The notes: a model not told the origin generated them from the sequence alone. Positions 1 through 9,500 are shown, counted from the first letter of the stretch. The stretch: 64,000 nt of DNA from Clostridium guangxiense (GCF_021043395.1 NZ_JAJNKE010000022.1:1-64000), one strand, 5' to 3'. Made by a program: numbers and translations.

Positions 1-126
1 AAGTGAAAAAGTTAGTTTTTTAATGAGCAGGGCGAATTAAAACCCTTCACTCAGCTCGACAAATTCCAGTTTAACAGGATAAACTTGATATTAGTAATTT
101 CAATCTTTCACGTTGCCTATCTATAT
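1..126. repeat. Modular hairpin element, copy 1 (type A, cut by window edge)
   Basis: Positions 1-67 are the reverse complement of the left end of the element at 13450-13932, so this copy lies in the opposite orientation and its body is outside the window. The outer inverted-repeat arm follows (CAAATTCCAGTTTAACAGG at 60-78) and ends near CTATCTATA at 118-126. No coding capacity is visible. It sits directly upstream of the promoter of the decarboxylase gene. Confidence 0.85.
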
Positions 127-166
127 TAAGTGTATAAAATTCTTACTAAATACTAAAAATTATATA

Positions 167-196
167 TTGACAAAGGGATTTAAAAAATTATAAAAT
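167..196 (+). promoter_or_regulatory. Sigma-A type promoter of the decarboxylase gene
   Basis: A perfect TTGACA at 167-172 is followed after 16-18 bases by TATAAA/TAAAAT at 189-196, about 90 bases before the ATG at 283. It starts about 40 bases beyond the end of the repeat element, so the insertion has not removed it. Confidence 0.65.
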
Positions 197-282
197 ATGA
201 CCTTGGAAAGGTTTTATTTAACAATTGTAAAGCTGTAAAAAATACAGTTTTGCCATGTATTAAATACGTAGGAGGATTGGCC

Positions 283-2436
283 ATGAAGTATCTAAAAATT
301 GCTTGCACCAGTGAAGCAGAAGAGTATTTTTCAACTAGCAGAGATATAGTTCCAGCAGAAAATACTGACTATACCGATGTAGCTTCAGTTGTGTTGATTG
401 ATTCTAATGAGGAATTAATTAACAAGGTATACAATACAAAATTTGAAATACCTGTTTTTGTTATTTTGAAAAATATACATAAGCTTAACGATGAATTAAC
501 AAGCAAAATTTATAATTCTATAAACGTAAATAAAATTGACGTAAACCATTATAGTATGGATATAGAAGCTGCGGCAAGCGAATATGAAGATAGGGTATTG
601 CCTACGTTTTTTAAAATGTTAAGTAATTATGCAACTCAGAAAAATTTACAGTTTGATTGTCCAGGGCATCAAGGAGGAGAATATTTTCGTAAACATCCAG
701 CAGGAAGATGCTTATATGAGTTTTATGGTAAGAATGTTTTCCTTTCAGATATTTGTAATGCAGATGTTGAATTAGGAGATTTGCTTATACACGAAGGAGC
801 TGCTATGCAAGCTGAAGTACATGCAGCTAAGGTATATAATGCTGATAAAACTTATTTTGTTATGAACGGAACAAGTACATCAAATTCTGTAGCTATAAAT
901 GCTGTAGTTGCTCCAGGAGATTTAGTGTTATTTGATAGAAATAATCATAAATCAGTTTATAATTCTGCCTTAGTCCAATCAGGAGGTAAGCCTGTATACT
1001 TAGAAACTGCACGTAATCCATTTGGATTTATTGGAGGTATAGATGAACACTGCTTTAATGATGAATATTTGCGCGGTTTAGCAGATAAAGCTGATCCTGA
1101 GAAAGCTAAAAATAAAAGACCATTTAGATTAGCAGTTATTCAACTTGGAACTTATGATGGGACAATTTATAACGCAAGGTATGTGGTTGATAAAATTGGA
1201 CATCTTTGTGATTATATTTTATTTGACTCAGCTTGGGTTGGATATGAACAGTTTATTCCTATGATGAGGGATTGTTCACCTTTACTGTTAAAGCTTGGAC
1301 CAGAAGATCCAGGTATTTTAGTTACTCAATCTGTTCATAAGCAGCAAGCGGGATTTTCTCAAACTTCCCAAATACATAAAAAAGATAGTCATATAAGGGG
1401 TCAAAAGCGCTATGTAGATCATAAGCGTTTTAATAATTCATATATGCTTCATGCTTCAACGAGTCCGTTTTATCCACTGTTTGCGGCTTTAGATGTTAAT
1501 GCTAGAATGCAGGAAGGAGAAGCTGGAAAAAGGCTATGGGCAGATTGTATAAAGTTAGGTATTGAAGCAAGAAAATCAGTTTTAAAAAGATGTTCATTAT
1601 TTAGACCATTTATCCCACCAATTGTAAACAGAAGGAAATGGGAAGAGTATGATACAGACAAGATTGCAAATAATATTGAGTTTTTTAAATTTAAACCAGG
1701 AGAAAAATGGCATTCTTTTGAGGGATATGGTGAGAATCAGTATTTTGTAGATCCAAATAAATTTATGCTCACAACACCAGGTATTAATGTTGAAAGTGGA
1801 GAATATGAAGATTTTGGTATTCCAGCTACAATACTTGCAAGTTATTTAAGAGAAAATAGAATTATACCAGAAAAGAATGACCTGAATTCTATATTATTTT
1901 TATTAACACCAGCAGAAAGTATTGAAAAAATGAATAAAATGATAGATCAGCTTGTTAAATTTGAGCAGCTCGTAGAAAAAGATTTACCATTGGAACAGGT
2001 ATTGCCTAGACTTTACAATGATAATACAGAAAGATATAAAGGATATACTATTAGAATGTTGTGCCAAGAAATGCATGATTTTTATAAAGATAATGACGCA
2101 AAAACATATCAGCAAAGGTTATTTAGAGCAGATTCATTTCCAGAGCAGGTAATTACGGCACAGGAAGCTAATTGGGAATTGGTAAGAAATAATGCTAAAC
2201 TTGTGCCATTAGAGGACATTGTAGGAAAAGTAGCATTAGAAGGAGCCTTGCCATATCCACCTGGAATATTCTGTGTTGCACCGGGTGAGAGATGGAATAA
2301 AGTTGCTCAAAAGTATTTTCTAATATTAAAAGAAGGGATCAATAAGTTTCCAGGTTTTGCTCCGGAGATTCAGGGAGTATACTTAGAAAGAGAAAATGGC
2401 ATTATTAATGCTTATGGATATGTGTGGCACAAATAA
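283..2436 (+). CDS. Orn/Lys/Arg decarboxylase, wing-domain family
   Basis: A cytosolic PLP enzyme that decarboxylates a basic amino acid (ornithine, lysine or arginine) to the diamine or agmatine, with use in polyamine supply or acid resistance. The 717-residue product matches the large prokaryotic form: an N-terminal flavodoxin-like wing (about 1-110), a PLP domain opening with CPGHQGG (about 126-132), the Schiff-base lysine in SVHKQQAG (about Lys353), and a C-terminal domain with PYPPGI (about 656-661). ATG 283 is chosen because AGGAGG (270-275) precedes it by seven bases; an upstream TTG at 250 has no such site. It is monocistronic, behind its own promoter. Which of the three substrates it uses cannot be told from sequence alone. 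Confidence 0.93.
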   Translation: MKYLKIACTSEAEEYFSTSRDIVPAENTDYTDVASVVLIDSNEELINKVYNTKFEIPVFVILKNIHKLNDELTSKIYNSINVNKIDVNHYSMDIEAAASEYEDRVLPTFFKMLSNYATQKNLQFDCPGHQGGEYFRKHPAGRCLYEFYGKNVFLSDICNADVELGDLLIHEGAAMQAEVHAAKVYNADKTYFVMNGTSTSNSVAINAVVAPGDLVLFDRNNHKSVYNSALVQSGGKPVYLETARNPFGFIGGIDEHCFNDEYLRGLADKADPEKAKNKRPFRLAVIQLGTYDGTIYNARYVVDKIGHLCDYILFDSAWVGYEQFIPMMRDCSPLLLKLGPEDPGILVTQSVHKQQAGFSQTSQIHKKDSHIRGQKRYVDHKRFNNSYMLHASTSPFYPLFAALDVNARMQEGEAGKRLWADCIKLGIEARKSVLKRCSLFRPFIPPIVNRRKWEEYDTDKIANNIEFFKFKPGEKWHSFEGYGENQYFVDPNKFMLTTPGINVESGEYEDFGIPATILASYLRENRIIPEKNDLNSILFLLTPAESIEKMNKMIDQLVKFEQLVEKDLPLEQVLPRLYNDNTERYKGYTIRMLCQEMHDFYKDNDAKTYQQRLFRADSFPEQVITAQEANWELVRNNAKLVPLEDIVGKVALEGALPYPPGIFCVAPGERWNKVAQKYFLILKEGINKFPGFAPEIQGVYLERENGIINAYGYVWHK

Positions 2437-2469
2437 GGCGAAGTAACAATGCTTCGCTCCCACGGTAGT

Positions 2470-2665
2470 TCAATGAAAAAATTATTTATAACTTTAATGT
2501 CATTTTCGCTTGAAGTAATGAAATATTCGTTATGCATTGTATTTACTTTTTCACCATGCTCAGTAAGTTTATAAAAAACATTTTTTTATTGTAAGGACTT
2601 TGATATTGTTCAATAAGTCCTTTTTTTATAAGCCTATTTGCTATTGACTTTGCCCTTAGGGGAAG
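2470..2665 (-). pseudogene. MarR-type winged-helix regulator remnant
   Basis: Read on the minus strand, this spacer encodes two joined pieces of a winged-helix regulator. The first, AKSIANRLIKKGLIEQYQSP, resembles the recognition helix and start of the wing. The second, FYKLTEHGEKVNTMHNEYF, resembles the wing end and dimerisation helix of MarR-type proteins. They are in different frames; the break falls in the A-run near 2585 and one added base would restore reading. The N-terminal part of the gene is absent, so this is a 3' remnant. MarR assignment rests on pattern recognition only. Confidence 0.5.
2593..2628 (+). terminator. Possible rho-independent terminator after the decarboxylase gene
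   Basis: AAGGACTT (2593-2600) pairs with AAGTCCTT (2615-2622), followed by a run of T. The same bases are part of the MarR-like remnant on the other strand. A second hairpin, GCGAAG...CTTCGC, lies right after the decarboxylase stop (about 2440-2459) but has no T-run. Confidence 0.5.
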
Positions 2666-2695
2666 CTTTAAACTTTTACAAGAGGAGTTGATAAA

Positions 2696-3424
2696 ATGTC
2701 AAAGGATATTGTATTAGAGGTATCTAAGCTTACAAAAAAGTATGGTGATTTTACATCTGTCAAAAATTTAAGTTTAAAGGTATTGCGTGGAGAAATTTTT
2801 GGACTTCTTGGGCATAATGGTGCGGGAAAGTCCAGTACAATTGAATGCATTCTTGGAACTAAAAAGTTTGAGGAGGGAAAAGTAGTTCTTCTTAACATGA
2901 ATCCGATAAAGAATAGAAAAAAACTTTTTGAGAGAGTAGGGGTTCAGTTTCAACAATCTAATTATCAAGATAAGATAAAAGTTAAGGAAATATGTGAAAT
3001 GACAGCGTCATTGTATGTAAATCCAGTTAACTATGAAAGTATTTTAAAAGATTTTAAACTTTACGATAAAAGAAATAACTTTGTTTCTGATCTTTCTGGA
3101 GGACAAAAGCAAAAGTTATCGGTTTTACTTGCACTTATTCCAAAGCCTGAAATTGTATTTTTAGATGAACTTACAACGGGATTAGATACTAAAGCTAGAA
3201 GAGAAATATGGGGATACTTAAAGAAATTAAAAAGTAAAGGAATATCTATTTTTTTAACTTCACATTACATGGATGAGGTTGAATATTTGTGCGATAGAAT
3301 TTGTATTTTAAAAGAGGGAAATATGGTTATTTGTGATACTGTGCAAAATGTAATAAAGATCAGTGGAAAAGAAAGGCTTGAGGACGCTTATCTATATTAT
3401 ACAGGTGAGGAGGAATTAGAATAA
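2696..3424 (+). CDS. ABC-2 exporter ATP-binding protein
   Basis: ATPase subunit (242 residues) of an ABC-2 type exporter, working at the inner face of the membrane with the permease that starts one base before its end (TAATG overlap at 3422-3426). Walker A is GHNGAGKSS (about 38-46), the signature is LSGGQKQKL (about 134), and Walker B is IVFLDEL followed by TTGLD (about 155-164). The H-loop is in FLTSHYMDE. The start has RBS GAGGAG. With the downstream MerR-type regulator it resembles drug- or peptide-efflux cassettes. The substrate is unknown. Confidence 0.88.
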   Translation: MSKDIVLEVSKLTKKYGDFTSVKNLSLKVLRGEIFGLLGHNGAGKSSTIECILGTKKFEEGKVVLLNMNPIKNRKKLFERVGVQFQQSNYQDKIKVKEICEMTASLYVNPVNYESILKDFKLYDKRNNFVSDLSGGQKQKLSVLLALIPKPEIVFLDELTTGLDTKARREIWGYLKKLKSKGISIFLTSHYMDEVEYLCDRICILKEGNMVICDTVQNVIKISGKERLEDAYLYYTGEEELE

Positions 3425-4170
3425 TGAAAGCATTTAAAACTATGCTAAAAGTTGAAGGTATATTAGCTATTCGCAGTATGGATTCTATTTTTTTTGGAAT
3501 AATTTTTCCAATGGTAGTTGCATTTTTAATTGGAATTATATATGGAAATAAGCCTGCTTTTAAGGGGGCAAATTATACTATGTTGCAAGCATCTTTTGCG
3601 GCAGTTGTGTCAATAGGAATTTGTGCAACGGGACTTATGGGACTACCGATAGTTATTTCAGATTATAGAAATAAAAGTATATTGAAAAGATTTAAGGTTA
3701 CACCAGTTAGTCCGATGGAAATAATAGTAGTTCAAATAGTAGTATGTTTTGCAATTACTACTATTTCAGCTTTAGGAGTTTTTTTTGTATGCAAACTTGC
3801 TTTTGGATATACAATGAATGGATCTATAATTAAGTTTATGCTTACGTTTATATTAGTGACAATATGTATTTACAGTATTGGAGGGTTGATTTCGAGTTTA
3901 GCTCCTAATGTGAAAATAGCGAACTTAATATGTAATTTAGTTTATTTTCCAATGATATTTTTATCGGGAGCCACAATTCCATATGAAATATTACCCAGAA
4001 GTGCGCAGAAGGTTTCAAATGTAATGCCACTTACACAAGGTATAAAGCTTCTAAAGGAAACTTCTTTAGGAGAGCCAGTATATAACATTATGTTTTCGAT
4101 AGTATTTATGATAGCTATAGCAGTTTTATGTATAGTTATCTCATTGAAGAGTTTTAAGTGGGAAGAGTAA
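3424..4170 (+). CDS. ABC-2 type permease
   Basis: Membrane partner of the preceding ATPase (248 residues). About six hydrophobic segments are visible: about 20-40, 55-80, 100-125, 135-155, 165-185 and 220-242. This is the usual ABC-2 membrane-domain layout. A proline-containing stretch, FLSGATIPYEILP (about 180), matches the conserved C-terminal region of ABC-2 permeases. The one-base overlap with the ATPase implies translational coupling. Substrate is not predictable. Confidence 0.85.
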   Translation: MKAFKTMLKVEGILAIRSMDSIFFGIIFPMVVAFLIGIIYGNKPAFKGANYTMLQASFAAVVSIGICATGLMGLPIVISDYRNKSILKRFKVTPVSPMEIIVVQIVVCFAITTISALGVFFVCKLAFGYTMNGSIIKFMLTFILVTICIYSIGGLISSLAPNVKIANLICNLVYFPMIFLSGATIPYEILPRSAQKVSNVMPLTQGIKLLKETSLGEPVYNIMFSIVFMIAIAVLCIVISLKSFKWEE

Positions 4171-4210
4171 TATATGTAGTATATCGATAGACAAGAAAGA
4201 GGTGTACTAA

Positions 4211-5035
4211 TTGTATACAATAGGTATGTTTTCAAAAATAAATAGGATAACTACTAAGACTTTAAGGCATTACGATGAAATAGGAATTCTTAAACCAGAA
4301 CATGTAGATGAATTTTCTGGATATAGATATTACACAACACATCAGCTTCCCAAACTTCATCAAATATTGGCATTAAAGCAAATGGGATTATCCCTTCAAG
4401 ATATAAAAGAGATTATTGATAATCCAATGGCATTAAATTTATTTTTAAAATTAAAAGAAGAAGAAATAAAAAGGAATATAAAAAATGAAGAAATAAAATT
4501 ATCTCAGATAAGGAGTATTTCTAATTTAGCTAAAAGTGGTAGAATTAATCTTATGTATACACCAATTATTAAAGATATACCGAAGGTCATAGTTGCTTCT
4601 ATAAGAAAAACTATAAAAAGCTATGATAAATTATTCTATATAAGTAATAATATTATGGAAAAAGAATTGAATAAACTTAAGTGTGAAAAATTTCAACCTA
4701 ATTACTGTTTTACTATGTATCATGATGGTGAATATAAAGATGAAAATATAGATGTTGAAGTATGTGAGAGAGTAGTTTGTAAAAAAGAGAATAATAATAT
4801 ATTAAAATTTAAAGAAATTGATGGTATAGACAATGCAGTTTGTATTCTTCATAAAGGAACTTACAGCAAGTTTAGAGAAACTTATGCTTTTGCTTTTGAG
4901 TGGATAGAAGAGAATAATTATGAGATCATAGGAAACATACGAGAATCTTATATCGATGGAATATGGAATAAAGAAAGAGAAGAGGAATGGTTGACTGAAA
5001 TTCAAATCCCTGTAAAGTTACCTGAATTCATATGA
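4211..5035 (+). CDS. MerR-family transcriptional regulator with GyrI-like effector domain
   Basis: A 274-residue DNA-binding regulator. The N-terminus (about 1-70) is a MerR winged helix (IGMFSKINRITTKTLRHYDE, then GYRYYTTHQL), followed by a dimerisation helix (about 75-115) rich in Lys and Glu. The C-terminal half (about 120-272) looks like the GyrI/BmrR-type ligand-binding fold. The start is TTG 4211, the first codon giving the usual MerR N-terminus, with RBS AAAGAGGTG (4196-4204). It follows the ABC-2 genes by 40 bases on the same strand, so it most likely senses a compound and controls that exporter; this is inference. Confidence 0.85.
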   Translation: MYTIGMFSKINRITTKTLRHYDEIGILKPEHVDEFSGYRYYTTHQLPKLHQILALKQMGLSLQDIKEIIDNPMALNLFLKLKEEEIKRNIKNEEIKLSQIRSISNLAKSGRINLMYTPIIKDIPKVIVASIRKTIKSYDKLFYISNNIMEKELNKLKCEKFQPNYCFTMYHDGEYKDENIDVEVCERVVCKKENNNILKFKEIDGIDNAVCILHKGTYSKFRETYAFAFEWIEENNYEIIGNIRESYIDGIWNKEREEEWLTEIQIPVKLPEFI

Positions 5036-5041
5036 AATTAA

Positions 5042-5100
5042 AATGAAGTAGTATAGAGTAAAGGATTTTTAAAAATTCTCTATTCTATGCTACTTCATTC
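5042..5100 (+). terminator. Stem-loop after the MerR-type gene
   Basis: AATGAAGTAGTATAGAGTA pairs, with two G-T wobbles, with TATTCTATGCTACTTCATT across an 18-20 base loop. It lies directly after the stop codon. Only a weak T-rich stretch follows. Confidence 0.55.
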
Positions 5101-5284
5101 TGTCTGTTTCAAAAATGAATTTATTTTAAGTGTGTATAAATAAATTTTATGTGCTATAATTAGATATATGTAGAAAATGAAGCATATAATGTAATTGGGA
5201 TAAATAATCGCTCTAATTAAGTTTTAAATAGGCAATAATTTATGAAATTATAGATTATTAAGTTTTAGTGGGAGGGAATTATTT

Positions 5285-6667
5285 ATGGAAATCAAGAACA
5301 GTTTAGAAAAGGCAGCTAAGCAAGCAATTATAAATAAGATTGTTGGATATCTTGATAAGAATCCAGAAGAAAATGTCGATAAGATATTTAATGCAATTTA
5401 TCATTTAACAAAAGACAAATCAGCAATAGCTCAGATCGATCATGTTTATAAGTATTATAAAAACGATAAGTCAAAGCATGATTTCATCCAAGATATTTTA
5501 AAAAATACTGATAATAGATGTTTAAAAAAGTTTTTTACTAATTTCTTTGCTAACGCCAATTGGTATGCAGGACCTAAAAGGGAAAAATATATGGAAAAGG
5601 AAAATACCAAAATTCCATTTGTTATGCTCATAAGTCCATCTATGAGATGTCCACTTCATTGCAAGGGATGTTACGCATCAAGTTTTAGTAAAAAAGATGA
5701 TATACCACCTGAAGAGGTTGATAGAATAATAGGAGAAGCAAGGGACCTTGGAATTTATTATATTATAATACTTGGCGGGGAGCCTTTCTTTAACGATTAC
5801 TTACTCGACATATATGAAAAGTATGATGATATAACATTTACACCATTTACTAGTGGACTTCTTTTAAATGAACAAATAGCAGACAGGCTTAAAAAATGTG
5901 GAAATGTTATACCGATGCTTTCAATTGAAGGCTTTGAAGAAGATACAGATGATCGTAGAGGCAAAGGAACATACAAAAAAGTTTTAAAAGCTATGGATTT
6001 ACTTCATGAGAGAGGAATTTTGTTTGGAGTATCTTCAGCTGTAACAAGAACTAATATAAATACTGTGCTAAGCGATGAGTTTACAGATATGCTAATTGAA
6101 AAAGGTTCGAGAATGAGTTGGTACTTCTTATTTATGCCTGTAAATGGTGATGACAAAGATTTTGATATGATGCTCACGGCAGAGCAAAGGGATTTTCTTG
6201 GTAAGAGATCAAGAGAAATAAGAGCTACAAAACCGTATTTTACAATTGATTTCTTTAATGATGCTCCGTATGTTGGTGGATGCATTGCTGGTAAGTACTA
6301 TTTTCATATTAATTCAAAGGAAGATGTTGAACCTTGTATATTTTCTCATTTTTCTACAGTTAATTTGAAAGGAAGACATCTTATCGATGCATTTAGGGAT
6401 CCTTTCTTTAAAAAATTGAGATCAATTCAACCATATAATAAAAATATGTTAAGACCGTGCATGATGATAGATAATACAGATGTTATACTGCATGTATGCA
6501 AGGAAACAGGAGCTAAACCTGATGATTATGGTGCAGAAAAGATGCTTCATGATAAAGAATTTCATGAAAAGATAACTAAGAGTGCAGATGAGTTTGTGCC
6601 TTATGCAGAAAAGGCATGGAAGGAAGTCTTTGATGAAAAGGGAAATGATAACTTTGCTAAAGGATAA
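5285..6667 (+). CDS. Radical SAM protein with C-terminal cysteine region
   Basis: A 460-residue radical SAM enzyme. The [4Fe-4S]/SAM motif CPLHCKGC (Cys122, Cys126, Cys129) follows an N-terminal helical extension of about 110 residues. IILGGEPF (about 163) is the usual GGE motif. C-terminal cysteines (about 335, 350, 393 and 402) suggest a SPASM/Twitch-type auxiliary cluster region. The reaction is unknown. I saw no small precursor-peptide gene in the 250 bases upstream, so a peptide-maturase role has no support here. RBS GGGAGGGA precedes ATG 5285. Rubrerythrin follows by 73 bases on the same strand and may share the transcript. Confidence 0.85.
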   Translation: MEIKNSLEKAAKQAIINKIVGYLDKNPEENVDKIFNAIYHLTKDKSAIAQIDHVYKYYKNDKSKHDFIQDILKNTDNRCLKKFFTNFFANANWYAGPKREKYMEKENTKIPFVMLISPSMRCPLHCKGCYASSFSKKDDIPPEEVDRIIGEARDLGIYYIIILGGEPFFNDYLLDIYEKYDDITFTPFTSGLLLNEQIADRLKKCGNVIPMLSIEGFEEDTDDRRGKGTYKKVLKAMDLLHERGILFGVSSAVTRTNINTVLSDEFTDMLIEKGSRMSWYFLFMPVNGDDKDFDMMLTAEQRDFLGKRSREIRATKPYFTIDFFNDAPYVGGCIAGKYYFHINSKEDVEPCIFSHFSTVNLKGRHLIDAFRDPFFKKLRSIQPYNKNMLRPCMMIDNTDVILHVCKETGAKPDDYGAEKMLHDKEFHEKITKSADEFVPYAEKAWKEVFDEKGNDNFAKG

Positions 6668-6740
6668 AATTTTTAGAAGGAATATTAGATAAAACGTCGA
6701 AAAATTAATTATAGGTTTATTTAAAAGGGAGTGATTTGTT

Positions 6741-7328
6741 ATGAGTAATCTAAAGGGTACAAAAACGGCAGAAAATTTAATGAAAGCATTTGCTGGAGAG
6801 TCACAGGCTAGAAATAGATATACATTCTATGCATCTGTTGCTAAAAAAGAAGGATACGTTCAGATATCTAAGATTTTTGCTGAGACTGCTGAAAATGAAA
6901 AAGAGCACGCAAAAAGATTTTTTAAATTTTTAGCGGAAGATCTAAGCGGGGAAGCAGTAGTAATAAATGATGCCGGGTATCCAGTAGCCTTAGGAGATAC
7001 AAAAACCAACCTTACGGCAGCAGCTAACGGTGAAAATGAGGAATGGACTGAATTATATCCTAAGTTTGCAAAAGTTGCAGAGGAAGAAGGATTCCAAGCT
7101 GTGGCAGCTGCATTTAGACTCATAGCTACAGTTGAAAAACATCATGAAGAAAGATACAGAAAGCTAGTACAGAATATTGAAAACAATAGTGTATTTAAAA
7201 AAGATAAAAAAGAATTATGGATATGCAGCAATTGTGGTTATATATATGAGGGCGAGTCAGCACCTAAAATATGCCCAGCTTGTCTGCATCCCCAAAGCTA
7301 TTTCGAAATTTTAAGCGAGAAATATTGA
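6741..7328 (+). CDS. rbr: Rubrerythrin
   Basis: A non-haem di-iron peroxidase that reduces hydrogen peroxide in anaerobes. The 195-residue protein has the ferritin-like four-helix domain (about 1-145) with iron ligands in [21 protein letters not shown] and VEKHHEERY. The C-terminal rubredoxin-like domain has Cys162-x2-Cys165 and CPAC (about 177-180). Size and order are normal for the family. RBS GGGAGTG precedes the ATG, and a strong terminator follows at once. Oxidative-stress defence is the established role; the neighbouring radical SAM protein may be an oxygen-sensitive client, which is inference. Confidence 0.95.
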   Translation: MSNLKGTKTAENLMKAFAGESQARNRYTFYASVAKKEGYVQISKIFAETAENEKEHAKRFFKFLAEDLSGEAVVINDAGYPVALGDTKTNLTAAANGENEEWTELYPKFAKVAEEEGFQAVAAAFRLIATVEKHHEERYRKLVQNIENNSVFKKDKKELWICSNCGYIYEGESAPKICPACLHPQSYFEILSEKY

Positions 7329-7333
7329 TTAAA

Positions 7334-7372
7334 GAGCGCCTGAAAAGTTTAAAATTTTTCAGGCGTTTTTTT
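7334..7372 (+). terminator. Rho-independent terminator after rubrerythrin
   Basis: CGCCTGAAAA pairs with TTTTTCAGGCG across an eight-base loop and is followed by seven T residues. Confidence 0.9.
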
Positions 7373-7473
7373 ATGTAAGATATTATTTTTTAATTTTATG
7401 GTGTAATCGTATAATAAAAAAAAATATGTCTATATTATTAATAGATGTAACATTAGATAATATAAGCATATAT

Positions 7474-7490
7474 TGGTAAACGTTTACACA
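7474..7490. promoter_or_regulatory. cre-like (CcpA/LacI-type) operator upstream of butyrate kinase
   Basis: TTGGTAAACGTTTACACA contains the perfect palindrome GTAAACGTTTAC. On the minus strand, TGTAAACGTTTACC fits the known Gram-positive cre pattern TGNAANCGNWNNC. It lies 30-45 bases before the TTG start of the kinase gene, a position expected to block transcription when bound. Confidence 0.6.
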
Positions 7491-7518
7491 AAAATACAAA
7501 TACTAGGAGGATGTTATT

Positions 7519-8589
7519 TTGAATTTTAGAATATTAGTTATTAATCCAGGTTCAACCTCAACTAAAATTGCAATATTTGATAATAATAAGAAAGTCTTAG
7601 TTGAAACTATAAAGCATTCAACTGAAGAGCTTCAAAACTACAAAGATATATGTGAACAATTTGAATTTAGAGAAAACGTAATATTAAGGATACTAGAAGA
7701 GAGAGATATTGATATTAATAGAATAGATGTTGTTGTAGCTAGGGGGGGGCTTTTAAAGCCTATAGTAGGTGGAACATATAAAATCAATGAAAAAATGCTT
7801 GAAGATTTAAAAATTGGAATTCAAGGTCAACATGCGTCTAACCTTGGAGGATTAATTGCAGATGGAATTGCAAATAAGCTGAATATCCCAGCATACATAG
7901 TAGATCCAGTAGTAGTAGATGAAATGGACGATATTGCAAGATATTCAGGAATACCTGAAATTCAAAGAAAAAGTATATTTCACGCATTAAATCAAAAAGC
8001 TGTTGCAAAAAGATATGCAAGAGAGTGTAGAAAAGAGTATGAGAGTTTAAGAATAATCGTTGTGCATATGGGCGGTGGAATATCTGTAGGTGCTCATAGG
8101 GAGGGAAGAATAGTTGATGTTAATAATGCTCTTGACGGAGATGGAGCTTTTTCACCTGAAAGAAGTGGAGGATTACCAGCTGGAGACTTAGTTAGAATGT
8201 GTTTTAGTGGAAGTTATACAAAAGATGAAATGTTGAAAAAAATAACTGGTAAGGGAGGATTTGTTGCATATCTTGGAACTAATAATGCTCTTGAGGTGGA
8301 AAAGGCTGCTCTTCGAGGTGACGAGAAAGCTAAAAAGGTTGAAGAGGCAATGGGATATCAAGTGGCTAAGGATATAGGAGCTGCAGCAGCGGTGCTTGAT
8401 GGCAAGGTAGATGTTATAATATTAACTGGCGGTATGGCATATGGAAAACCAATAATCAACTTTATATCAAAAAAAGTTTCATTTATAGCACCAATAGTAG
8501 TGTATCAAGGAGAAGATGAAATGCTTGCACTTGCTGAGGGTGCTCTGGATGTTTTAGAGGAAAGAGAAAAAGCAAAAGAATACTTGTAA
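7519..8589 (+). CDS. buk: Butyrate kinase
   Basis: Interconverts butyryl phosphate and ADP with butyrate and ATP, the ATP-yielding last step of butyrate fermentation. At 356 residues it has the length of the Buk family and its ASKHA-fold motifs: VINPGSTSTKIAIFDN (about 6-21), VVHMGGGISVG (phosphate 1 loop, about 182) and ILTGGMAYG (adenosine region, about 305). The start is TTG 7519, with AGGAGG (7505-7510) eight bases upstream; the ATG at 7511 reaches a stop within three codons. No phosphotransbutyrylase gene (ptb) is adjacent, so this is an isolated copy. Branched-chain kinase activity is possible. Confidence 0.92.
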   Translation: MNFRILVINPGSTSTKIAIFDNNKKVLVETIKHSTEELQNYKDICEQFEFRENVILRILEERDIDINRIDVVVARGGLLKPIVGGTYKINEKMLEDLKIGIQGQHASNLGGLIADGIANKLNIPAYIVDPVVVDEMDDIARYSGIPEIQRKSIFHALNQKAVAKRYARECRKEYESLRIIVVHMGGGISVGAHREGRIVDVNNALDGDGAFSPERSGGLPAGDLVRMCFSGSYTKDEMLKKITGKGGFVAYLGTNNALEVEKAALRGDEKAKKVEEAMGYQVAKDIGAAAAVLDGKVDVIILTGGMAYGKPIINFISKKVSFIAPIVVYQGEDEMLALAEGALDVLEEREKAKEYL

Positions 8590-8726
8590 AAACCAGAGTG
8601 CTTGATATTTTGGGATTTTAGGTGGTTTATTATAATTATAATGTACCATTTTTATTGAAAAAAGTAATAAATTAATATATACTAAATATATTGAAATACT
8701 TTGAAATAAAAAAGGGGTGCATTAAA

Positions 8727-9500
8727 ATGCAGCGATCAGTTGAAATAAAAAGCAGAGAATTAACATTAAGGGGCATGCTTCATATACCTGAAAAGGCAGA
8801 TAAAAAGACACCTATAGTTATTATTTACCATGGGTTTGGTGGAAATAAAATGGGACCTCACTTTGCATTTGTTAAATTATCTAGGATTTTAGAAAAGCAT
8901 GGCATTGCAAGTGCTAGATTTGATTTTATAGGCAGTGGTGAGAGTGATGGAGATTTTAGTGATATGACTTTCGCAAATGAAATTGACGATGCAAATGCCA
9001 TTTTTGACTATGTAAAAGGCCTTGATTTTATAGATAGAGATAAAATAGGAGTGTTTGGTTATAGCATGGGAGGAGCTATTGCCAGTGTTATAGCTGGAGA
9101 TAGAAGAGAGGAAATTAATACCTTATGCTTATTAGCGCCTGCAGGTAATATGGAGGAAATTGTTAAAGAAGTATTTATTGGAGACAAATATAATGAATAT
9201 ATTAGAGAAGGATGTTTTGATATACAAGGTTTTTTGCTTGGAAAGAATTTTATGGATGATATAAAAAATATAGATATATTTGAAAGAGCTTCTAGATACA
9301 ATAAAAAATCTATGATAATACACAGTACTTCAGATGAGGTTGTCCCTTTTAATACATCGAAGATATATATGGATATATATAAGCAAAACTCAGAACTTAA
9401 GGTTATAGAAGATGCTAATCATACATTTGAAAACAATAAGTGGGAAAAGAAAATAATTAATTATGTAGTTGATTATTTTAACAAAAAGCTTGCAGATTAG
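8727..9500 (+). CDS. Alpha/beta hydrolase, esterase-like
   Basis: A 257-residue cytosolic serine hydrolase. The oxyanion-hole region is YHGFGGNK (about 35), the nucleophile elbow is GYSMGG (Ser about 114), the acid is probably in STSDEVVPF (about 207), and the catalytic His lies in DANHTFE (about 233). The architecture recalls the cinnamoyl/feruloyl esterase-like group, but the substrate is unproven. ATG 8727 is chosen because AAAGGGGTG lies just before it; an upstream in-frame start at 8691 has no such site. Monocistronic. Confidence 0.85.
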   Translation: MQRSVEIKSRELTLRGMLHIPEKADKKTPIVIIYHGFGGNKMGPHFAFVKLSRILEKHGIASARFDFIGSGESDGDFSDMTFANEIDDANAIFDYVKGLDFIDRDKIGVFGYSMGGAIASVIAGDRREEINTLCLLAPAGNMEEIVKEVFIGDKYNEYIREGCFDIQGFLLGKNFMDDIKNIDIFERASRYNKKSMIIHSTSDEVVPFNTSKIYMDIYKQNSELKVIEDANHTFENNKWEKKIINYVVDYFNKKLAD

